A stretch of DNA of 64,000 bases from DATASD01 sp035478835. Lineage in GTDB: Bacteria > Patescibacteriota > Saccharimonadia > Saccharimonadales > UBA4665. The position numbers and the translations under genes were made by a program. The notes beneath the pieces were generated by a model that made no database searches, was not told where the DNA came from, and saw only the letters and a list, made by a program, of their open reading frames with translations. Position 1 is the first letter of the stretch; every line of letters begins with the position of its first letter. The stretch is taken from positions 62,001 to 126,000 of the forward strand of contig DATIJH010000009.1 in NCBI GenBank assembly GCA_035478835.1, read 5' to 3'. Below are positions 58,502-64,000 of the stretch, in pieces.

Positions 58502-58807
58502 CTAACGACGCTGGAATCCGCCGCGGAAACCTTGTCCGCCACCGTTTTGTGGCCGATCTTCACGCGGCTTTGCAACGTTGACTACGATAACACGGCCTTC
58601 AAACTCTTTACCATCGAGGGCGTTAATTGCCGCTTGTGCAGCTGCTGGGTCTTCCATTTCTACAAAGCCGAATCCCTTGGATTGGTTCGTGTCGCGGTCA
58701 ATAATAACCTGCGCACTGACGACCGTGCCGTACTGCGCGAATTGCGCCTTCAAGCTGTCGTTTGTAGTAGTAAAGGACAGTTTACCTATAAATAATTTAG
58801 TTGCCAT
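58502..58807 (-). CDS. RRM-domain RNA-binding protein
   Basis: A 101-residue protein with one RNA-recognition motif: RNP2 KLFIGKLSF, RNP1 KGFGFVEM, helices SLKAQFAQYGTV and AAAQAAINALDG, then a glycine/arginine/glutamine-rich tail GGGQGFRGGFQRR. Bacterial RRM proteins with this tail bind single-stranded RNA and are often cold-induced. A long AT-rich leader (58808 to about 58870) and AAAGG before ATG 58807 suggest leader-mediated control; TTGATA-18-TATAGC is a candidate promoter near 58854-58883. Expressed with the ATP-grasp gene. Confidence 0.93.
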   Translation of the reverse strand: MATKLFIGKLSFTTTNDSLKAQFAQYGTVVSAQVIIDRDTNQSKGFGFVEMEDPAAAQAAINALDGKEFEGRVIVVNVAKPREDRPQNGGGQGFRGGFQRR

Positions 58808-58942
58808 TTTTTTAAGCCTTTCTTTAAGCTGATAGTATGCGAGACAGGGTCTACGCTATAACTGAGAATAAAGAGGCTTATCAAGCGCGCATATAAAAAG
58901 ATATAGAGTCGAATAACTTGCTGCGCTAACTATATCATCCCG

Positions 58943-58966
58943 TCGCATAATTACCTAATTATGCGA
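58943..58966. repeat. 11-bp perfect inverted repeat between the RRM leader and the next gene
   Basis: TCGCATAATTA and TAATTATGCGA flank CC. On either strand no T-run follows, so it is a weak terminator but a good operator candidate. Confidence 0.6.
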
Positions 58967-58972
58967 TTCTGA

Positions 58973-59659
58973 CTAGCCCAATAACTTGCCCGCGAGCTTA
59001 TGCCGCACGCCCGAAACTTTAGAAATTCGTGCCAATGGCTTGGTGATTGCCAAGGCGCCAGCCGCTGCATTAGCTGTTAATTGCTTAACGACGAATGCTT
59101 TATGGTCTTCTGACGTGCCTTCTTTTTTGGCGCGTACCGCCCGCCAGAGCCCGCGCGTTGCGGTAATCGCCGCATTGCCGGCGCTGCCGTTCATCGCCTC
59201 GTGAGTCGCGCGGTGCCGTGCAAGCATGGTCCCAAAGCGATCCCACGGCTGCGCCTTTGCGTGCTGCTCTTGCAGCATTATTTCTCCCCGCTCGAACGCC
59301 GCGCTGGCCGCAGCCGCTAGCTCCACGACCTTTGATCCCATTCGCTCTATTCGCAGCGCCAGCGCCCGGCCAGTGAGTAACTCGGTAGCAATTAGCTCGC
59401 GTTTAACTTGCGGGTCATCCGATGATAAAGCGGCGCGCGAGTTATCAAACCACCCTTGTACAACCTGCGGCGCCACGCCCGCCTGCTCTGCCCGAAACCC
59501 CGCTTGCCGGGCCGCGGTGCCCTTTTCTATAGGATCTACGGCTCGCTCAAAAGCGATTTGCGCAATTGCAAAGCCCTCTGCCGCATCCGGCGTCACGTTC
59601 GTTTGTGTCTGTACCAGGAGTTCGGGCACGGGCAGTCTCATCATTTCTTCGTGGTTCAT
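58973..59659 (-). CDS. hypothetical helical protein, 228 aa
   Basis: Alanine-rich, almost entirely helical (GFAIAQIAFERAVDPIEKGTAARQAGFRAEQAGVAP, KRELIATELLTGRALALRIERMGSKVVELAAAASAAFERGE). Ends with basic ITKPLARISKVSGVRHKLAGKLLG. No signal peptide or TM and no family recognised; the pattern suggests a TPR-like or helical bundle. ATG 59659 has GAACCATGAAGAA context without a clear Shine-Dalgarno sequence. Confidence 0.6.
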   Translation of the reverse strand: MNHEEMMRLPVPELLVQTQTNVTPDAAEGFAIAQIAFERAVDPIEKGTAARQAGFRAEQAGVAPQVVQGWFDNSRAALSSDDPQVKRELIATELLTGRALALRIERMGSKVVELAAAASAAFERGEIMLQEQHAKAQPWDRFGTMLARHRATHEAMNGSAGNAAITATRGLWRAVRAKKEGTSEDHKAFVVKQLTANAAAGALAITKPLARISKVSGVRHKLAGKLLG

Positions 59660-59726
59660 AGTTGCGTAGCATAACCCCGCGCCCCCACTATTGCAACATC
59701 AAATAAAATTTGGCCGGCGAGTTACT

Positions 59727-59936
59727 TTAGGATTTGTTGTTTAGATATTTACCGGCGATGCTCAGCGCGAACGAAGGCAAAATGATAAACACGTTTACAA
59801 AAAGCAACTTCATCAAAAATTGAGTCGTGGCTGAGTCGGGTTTGTTCGGGCCGGGAGCCGTCAAGACTGCCGCAATACCTATGATTCCAAACGTGATTGA
59901 CGCGCAAATAAAAACTTTGGTTGCTATCTTCTGCAT
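59727..59936 (-). CDS. small two-TM membrane protein, 69 aa
   Basis: MQKIATKVFICASITFGIIGIAAVLTAPGP is TM1; a short polar loop NKPDSATTQF follows, then TM2 FLMKLLFVNVFIILPSFALSIAG and a polar end YLNNKS. Unrecognised. It sits 36 bp beyond the heliorhodopsin stop, same strand, but has its own TATAAT six bases before the ATG. Confidence 0.72.
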   Translation of the reverse strand: MQKIATKVFICASITFGIIGIAAVLTAPGPNKPDSATTQFLMKLLFVNVFIILPSFALSIAGKYLNNKS

Positions 59937-59942
59937 GATTTT

Positions 59943-59948
59943 ATTATA
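59943..59948 (-). promoter_or_regulatory. -10 element for leaderless two-TM protein gene
   Basis: Minus-strand TATAAT, AAAATC, then ATG at 59936. Confidence 0.6.
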
Positions 59949-59972
59949 GCAAAACGTGGCAAACCAAGGTGG

Positions 59973-60737
59973 CTACGGGCGCAGCGTGCCGGCAAATACC
60001 TGCCACGCCAGCAAGGATTTCGCCACTAAGCTTAGTATCATGTAGACGCGCTCGCCGTAAAGGTAGTTTTTCCAGGGGCCTATCTTTTTGTATTGCAGCA
60101 CCATATTTAGCGCAAAACAGCTGAAGAAGATGAATATCGAAACGAATATCCAGTATACAAAGGCTGGCGCTTTTGAGCCTTCATGCGCGCCGAGCCACAT
60201 ATAAAACGCTACGATGAGCCAAGGAACCACCCCGGCCAGGCTGCCGATCCAGTAGCTGAGCCAACTCGTCCTGGCCGCCACCTGATTATGCGTTTCCATA
60301 ACCAGACCCATAAGGTTCATTATGGCGGTGAGCGCAAAAATCATCACGAGGCTGCCGAAGTCATAGATGCCGACCAAGATAGCAATGGCGGTCATCATGA
60401 GGCTGGCTGAAAGCGCATATTCTATCCAGCGCGCCTTGTTGATGCCATGCTGCAAGTTCCGCTCATACCGTTTGCGATACAGTGTGCCAATAAAGAGATG
60501 TGCGAGCGCCGACAAGAAAAAGAAAGCTACGATTAACCATGAAAGCTGGATATGAAACAGGGTTTTGGTTGTCGGTTCCAAATGTTGCGTGGAGCTGTTG
60601 AATCGCAAGTACGCACCAGATATGGCTACGGCAAAACTCTTGCTGATAAGCAGCACTGCAACGCCTTGTCCGGCGTGTAAGAGCGCCAGGCTTAGATTCC
60701 ACCTATGTAAGCTTTTGAATGTAATTGCTTTGCTCAT
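59973..60737 (-). CDS. heliorhodopsin
   Basis: 254 residues, seven TM segments, N-terminus expected inside. Signature residues fit heliorhodopsins position by position: retinal Lys240 in SLVAKSLLAWQVFAG (TM7), counterion Glu106 in RWIEYALSAS (TM3), and His21 and His80 in the cytosolic-side cavity. Family core IYDFGSLVMIFALTAIMNLMGLVMETHN is clear. Heliorhodopsins absorb light via retinal but do not pump; proposed roles are sensing or regulation of nearby enzymes. The start overlaps the stop of an NmrA-like reductase by 4 bp (ATGA), so both are made together. No retinal-synthesis gene (blh, crtY) is in the window. Confidence 0.95.
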   Translation of the reverse strand: MSKAITFKSLHRWNLSLALLHAGQGVAVLLISKSFAVAISGAYLRFNSSTQHLEPTTKTLFHIQLSWLIVAFFFLSALAHLFIGTLYRKRYERNLQHGINKARWIEYALSASLMMTAIAILVGIYDFGSLVMIFALTAIMNLMGLVMETHNQVAARTSWLSYWIGSLAGVVPWLIVAFYMWLGAHEGSKAPAFVYWIFVSIFIFFSCFALNMVLQYKKIGPWKNYLYGERVYMILSLVAKSLLAWQVFAGTLRP

Positions 60738-61375
60738 TTCCCTGCCTTTTGGTTGGACTTACTGAGGATCGGCGCTTGCTTTACGAATGTCCCCTGTTCC
60801 AGTACTTGCAGTGCAGCGTCGGCCACCTCCTCCCGGCTGACGTACCATTTAGTTGGCCCATGCTCTTGCAACGTAAAGGGTTTTGGCGCGGTGTTTTGCA
60901 ATTTCAAAACGCGCAGCACGGTCCAGTCCAGGCCGCTTTGCTTGAGTATTTCTACGTGATCGGCGCCGTCGCGGACTCGTGCCGGATCTATCAGCCGGAT
61001 GCTCATATTTAGTATTCTGTCGATGAGGGTAATATGGTCGCCGGGAAAGCGCACGCCGGTACCGGTCAGGCTGACAACGCGCCTGATGTTTTGCGCCTTC
61101 ATGACGGAGACCAGAGCTCGCATAGCTTCGGCCTGCACATGTGGCGGCGATCCTTTGATATGGCCGATAAAACTAACGACGGCATCCTGACCGCTCAGTA
61201 ACTTCGCCAGGTCGTTCTCATTGGTCGCGTCGCACGGCATAACGGTGAGGTGTTCATGGGGAGATAAGTTATTGGCGCGGTGCACTCCCGCCCGCACAGA
61301 GTGCCCGGCTGCCAGGGCGCGCTCTACAAAGATTTTGCCCGATCGTCCATTCGCGGCGATAACAGCTAGTTTCAT
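60734..61375 (-). CDS. NmrA-like NAD(P)H-binding protein coupled to heliorhodopsin
   Basis: 213 residues, atypical SDR: MKLAVIAANGRSGKIFVERALAAGHSVRAGVH (dinucleotide loop, AANGRSG instead of GxxGxxG), VMPCDATNENDLAKLLSGQDAVVSFIG, VVSLTGTGVRF, and DWTVLRVLKL. The catalytic Tyr-x3-Lys of true reductases is not kept, as in redox-sensing NmrA proteins. ATG 61375 with AAAAGG upstream is preferred to the GTG two codons earlier. Translational coupling to heliorhodopsin suggests a shared light or redox function (inference). Confidence 0.85.
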   Translation of the reverse strand: MKLAVIAANGRSGKIFVERALAAGHSVRAGVHRANNLSPHEHLTVMPCDATNENDLAKLLSGQDAVVSFIGHIKGSPPHVQAEAMRALVSVMKAQNIRRVVSLTGTGVRFPGDHITLIDRILNMSIRLIDPARVRDGADHVEILKQSGLDWTVLRVLKLQNTAPKPFTLQEHGPTKWYVSREEVADAALQVLEQGTFVKQAPILSKSNQKAGK

Positions 61376-61478
61376 TTGCACCTTTTGTTAACGATAGTCA
61401 CTAAAAGCATAAGCTTTGCAGGCTTGACTTGCAAGCAAACCACCCCGGATAGTTAATGATTGCAAATAAAAATCGAAG

Positions 61479-62057
61479 TTACTTACGATATTTTTGGCGT
61501 CGCTTGTTAATCGCTCCCACGATTTCATGCATTCGAAACATTGCCAACAGTAATAGTATGGCTGTAATTTCAAATAAAATTGCCCACCAAGAGCTAAAGC
61601 CATTTTCCCAAAGTCGTGTAATGTTAGTGATTGCTAGATGAGAAAATGCGAGGTATGTGGTGAGTGATATCAGCCGACCGACAAAGAATGCCGCACCGAG
61701 AGACATAAGTTTTATATCGAGCAGGCCGGCCGCTTCAAAAAGCTGGGCCGATGGCAACGGAGATAGCAGAAATAAGCCCACGCCAAACTTCGCAGCGTTT
61801 TGCCGCTTAACGATGAGCTGCTTGGAATAATCCAAGTTTCGCAGATATCTGGCAGGTATACGGTTTTTGAACTGTCTGGCAAGTAATGCCAAAAGCAGCC
61901 GGCCAAGTGTTGTAGCAAAAGCGGTAACTAAAACCACAGCCCAAAACGCCAAATGGTATTTATGGTAGAAGTAAATTGCGAATATAAACGATGGCGGCCC
62001 AAACGCAGGAATTAGGCCAACTACTAGAACAATACCGAATAGTATAAGGTAATGCAT
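61479..62057 (-). CDS. DedA/VTT-like membrane protein, 192 aa
   Basis: Five to six TM segments. ILFGIVLVVGLIPAFGPPSFIFAIYF and TLGRLLLALLARQFKNRI (G/R element after TM2) are the hallmarks of small SNARE-associated/VTT-domain proteins. KFGVGLFLLSPLPSAQLFEAAGLL (with FxxxxPxP) and GRLISLTTYLAFS follow. VTT proteins move or flip phospholipids and undecaprenyl phosphate. It is a plausible undecaprenyl-phosphate recycler for the glycan pathways, by inference. TACAAT is nine bases upstream of the ATG. Confidence 0.72.
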   Translation of the reverse strand: MHYLILFGIVLVVGLIPAFGPPSFIFAIYFYHKYHLAFWAVVLVTAFATTLGRLLLALLARQFKNRIPARYLRNLDYSKQLIVKRQNAAKFGVGLFLLSPLPSAQLFEAAGLLDIKLMSLGAAFFVGRLISLTTYLAFSHLAITNITRLWENGFSSWWAILFEITAILLLLAMFRMHEIVGAINKRRQKYRK

Positions 62058-62126
62058 CGCAATGCTATTGTAGCTCTAATCTCGAGTTGGTTCTAACTTC
62101 GTTCGCCGCGATAGAGTATTGTTGCG

Positions 62127-63392
62127 TTACCTTCCCGTTGCGGTTTTAACGGGCTCATTCCAATCAATATGATAGTCATACATGCTGCGGGTCGTCCGGC
62201 CCGCAATTTTCAAATTGATCGGCAGAAGCAGATCGGCGACGAAACGACCGACTGCCGTTCGAGGTGTCTTATTGCCGGCCGATTCCCGTGTTTTTTTAAA
62301 CAATGTTTCAACCCGTTGTTTACGAAGTGATTCAAAAGTTGCGAATGCCTGCCTTATGTCAGGGATATCACGCAAACATTTAGCGATGGTAATCGCATCC
62401 TCCAAAGCCATCGACGCACCTTGACCGGCTTTTGGCGATGGGGCATGCGCGGCATCACCTATCAGGCAAACGCGTTGCTTATGCCAATCGGCAATGAGCG
62501 GCATGTCGTAAACCGGATACTTTTGAATTGTGTCATCGGTCGCAGCAATGATACGGCCAATAATTGGGTTATCGCCGTCATATAAACTCATTAGCTCGGC
62601 TTGCCAATCGGCTTGTGAAATTGCTTCGATTTCACCCTGCGACGGCGCGGCTTTATCAAACCGATTACTGAACCAATAAATAAGATCATCCGGCCGTACA
62701 AGATAGCTGAAAAACGCTTCTCTTCCTATAATCATATTAGTTGTGCCGTACGACGGTTTGAGCCCAAGTGTGTTCTTGATGACCGTGGCACTCCGTACCA
62801 TACCAGTGTAATAAGGACGTGGCGAATCGCCGAAAATAATCCGGCGTGTTTTAGAATGGATGCCGTCAGAACCGATCAAACAGGCACCGTTAGCATGGGT
62901 GCCATCCTCGAAGGTTGCCATCACTCGGTCGTTGGTTTGAGTAATAGCGGTTAATTGCTTGCCGTATCGTATGGATGTACCTTGACTAATAACTTCTTCT
63001 CGCAGCGCTCGGGCAACCGCGCCGCGTCTAATCGTAATGACATCGGTTGCTACCGTCGTTAATGATCGTTTGTTGTTCGAGAAGTGAAATTCACGGGTCG
63101 CGATGCCCTCTGCTAGTGCGGTATCGGCGACGCCAAGAGTCTTAAGTACGTCGCGGCCGTTGGGGTGCAACCCGAAAAACGCGCCGCTACTATCGCGTGT
63201 TGTCGGGTGGGATTCGAAAATAGTAGCTTCGATACCGGCTCTCTTTAAGCATATGGCAGTCGCCAAACCAGCAATACCGCATCCGATAATAAGAATGTGG
63301 TCGGGTGTTGGCGGTGGTATTTCGTTTACCTCCCCATTGTGACTCGGAGGGAGAGGGCTCGGCTCATAATATCCAGTCTCGTTCCCCGTCAT
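62127..63392 (-). CDS. FAD-dependent monooxygenase (UbiH/TetX-like)
   Basis: 421 residues. A disordered Pro-rich N-terminal 30 residues precedes HILIIGCGIAGLATAICLKRAGIEATIFES (FAD Rossmann loop). IRRGAVARALREEV, ACLIGSDGIHSKTRR (DG motif) and CLIGDAAHAPSPKAGQGASMALEDAITIAKCL (GD motif) complete the class A flavin monooxygenase set. Relatives hydroxylate aromatics, quinones or tetracyclines; the substrate is unknown. AAGAGGAAA precedes ATG 63392. Confidence 0.92.
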   Translation of the reverse strand: MTGNETGYYEPSPLPPSHNGEVNEIPPPTPDHILIIGCGIAGLATAICLKRAGIEATIFESHPTTRDSSGAFFGLHPNGRDVLKTLGVADTALAEGIATREFHFSNNKRSLTTVATDVITIRRGAVARALREEVISQGTSIRYGKQLTAITQTNDRVMATFEDGTHANGACLIGSDGIHSKTRRIIFGDSPRPYYTGMVRSATVIKNTLGLKPSYGTTNMIIGREAFFSYLVRPDDLIYWFSNRFDKAAPSQGEIEAISQADWQAELMSLYDGDNPIIGRIIAATDDTIQKYPVYDMPLIADWHKQRVCLIGDAAHAPSPKAGQGASMALEDAITIAKCLRDIPDIRQAFATFESLRKQRVETLFKKTRESAGNKTPRTAVGRFVADLLLPINLKIAGRTTRSMYDYHIDWNEPVKTATGR

Positions 63393-63476
63393 ATTTTATT
63401 TTTCCTCTTTCACGAGTTGTAAGTGACATTTTTTGAACATGCAGTAACAATGTGTTTTGCCTAACCTCAGGACTGC

Positions 63477-64000
63477 TTACTGCACCAAATCAAGGAGGCT
63501 GGGTTTTATGCCAAATGTTGCATGCAACTTTTCTGATGTCATGCCTGGATTTTTGGCTCTAGTAGTGGCTACGTTAGATAGTATGCGGCGTAATGCGCCC
63601 TCTTCTGATAATATGCTCTCTGCTACTTTTGCTTTATCAATAGCCTCTTCCATAAAGCCGCCCAAAGTTTCTTGTATGTCAACAAAATCTCCTGACTGTA
63701 GCCATGTTTCTTCAATGAGGGACCGTATCGTTTTCCTAAGCACGTACGCGTGCCTCTTATTACCGGGCATCAACCCTTCTGCTGTTAGTTCATCAACTAT
63801 GCAGCAAAGGTTAGCCATATAATGAGCATCTCCATCAGAAATGCCTGCAAATTGCGTCTTAAACTGGCTAGATAGATTTCTCCAGGACCGCATCGAGTCG
63901 TCATTGCCACCTGTCAAAGCCAGCTCTACCCTACTCATACCGAGGCCTACGTCAAATGCATTGTAGTCAAACGGCCGCACTCCACTGTCTTCAGAAACGC
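63477..64000 (-). CDS. alanyl-tRNA-synthetase-like protein, truncated C-terminus; 5' end off window
   Basis: The frame is open to base 64000, so only the C-terminal 174 codons are seen. FDVGLGMSRVELALTGGND matches the AlaRS VDTGxGLERL strand. ANLCCIVDELTAEGLMPGNKRHAYVLRKTIRSLIEETW matches the AlaRS RVIADHxRAxxFLIADGVxPSNEGRGYVLRRxIRRA tRNA-recognition segment. SILSEEGALRRIL and the ending EKLHATFGIKPSLLDLVQ match the LYDTYGFPxDL region. A true AlaRS continues for some 450 residues with editing and C-Ala domains; this one stops there, so it has lost editing. It may act on something other than tRNA. Confidence 0.7.
   Translation of the reverse strand, partial: VSEDSGVRPFDYNAFDVGLGMSRVELALTGGNDDSMRSWRNLSSQFKTQFAGISDGDAHYMANLCCIVDELTAEGLMPGNKRHAYVLRKTIRSLIEETWLQSGDFVDIQETLGGFMEEAIDKAKVAESILSEEGALRRILSNVATTRAKNPGMTSEKLHATFGIKPSLLDLVQ

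Noticed and set aside
62127..63392. Tetracycline-inactivating TetX
   Set aside because: The fold and flavin motifs are shared across a large monooxygenase family; nothing specific to TetX substrate binding can be read from the sequence.
1..64000. UGA recoding as in Gracilibacteria/Absconditabacteria
   Set aside because: Many genes end in TGA at sensible positions with ATGA overlaps, and no in-frame TGA interrupts a recognised domain.
1..64000. CRISPR arrays, insertion sequences, integrated plasmid or complete prophage
   Set aside because: No spaced direct repeats, transposase, integrase, capsid or portal genes were seen; the two fibre-like proteins alone do not make a prophage.

Overview
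The window looks like a chromosomal segment of a small-genome, monoderm-type bacterium, most likely a Patescibacteria/CPR lineage close to Saccharibacteria (TM7). This is an inference. It rests on dense packing with 1-11 bp gene overlaps, many short membrane or exported proteins of unknown function, a membrane-anchored Clp-type AAA+ protein, an LCP protein, an LPxTG-type motif, a heliorhodopsin and no outer-membrane genes. TGA is used as a stop (for example at 14136, 21622 and 22260), so the code is standard and the UGA-recoding Gracilibacteria/Absconditabacteria are excluded. No rRNA, CRISPR array, transposase or integrase was seen. There is one tRNA gene, tRNA-Ser(GGA).

Layout. 1-6.5 kb: a cut-off metallo-beta-lactamase-fold protein, tRNA-Ser, a MacB/LolD-type ABC exporter pair, an ATP-grasp-like enzyme, an atypical NRAMP-related metal transporter and VKOR. 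6.7-10.2 kb: a three-gene cassette of a YLDPGTGS microprotein, a methyltransferase and a sulfatase-fold membrane enzyme, closed by a very large hairpin. 10.3-18.1 kb: CarS-like cytidylyltransferase, PHP phosphoesterase, Clp ATPase, LCP protein, Fur-family regulator and YdjM-type hydrolase. 18.1-19.5 kb: a phage-tail-fibre-like protein with a coiled-coil partner.

19.7-35.9 kb is one large surface-glycan region. Its first part holds an LPDTG microprotein behind a terminator-like leader hairpin, two processive family-2 synthases, a sortase-like protein that has lost two of three catalytic residues, and two exported glycosidase-like proteins. Its second part holds a flippase, GT2, GT4, pyruvyl transferase and two large polytopic GT-C-like proteins, ending with a secreted Cys-repeat protein and a strong terminator. 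36-41.4 kb: membrane-anchored FAD oxidoreductase, a second tail-fibre/beta-helix protein, a methyltransferase and a 250-nt structured leader. 41.5-44.2 kb: a ZnuABC-type metal importer.

44-64 kb is a patchwork of short units: PNPOx-like proteins, a P-loop kinase, a peptide-deformylase-like protein, VOC, SDR, DUF1905, a G5/DUF3761 protein, a lipoprotein, EEP nuclease, pentapeptide protein, RRM protein plus ATP-grasp, heliorhodopsin coupled to an NmrA-like reductase, an FAD monooxygenase, and a truncated alanyl-tRNA-synthetase-like protein at the right edge.

A feature running through the whole window is an apparent leaderless gene architecture. At twelve genes on both strands a -10 hexamer lies exactly six bases before the ATG (seven at one more), usually with no Shine-Dalgarno sequence. 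Genes inside operons instead carry normal AGGAGG-type sites.
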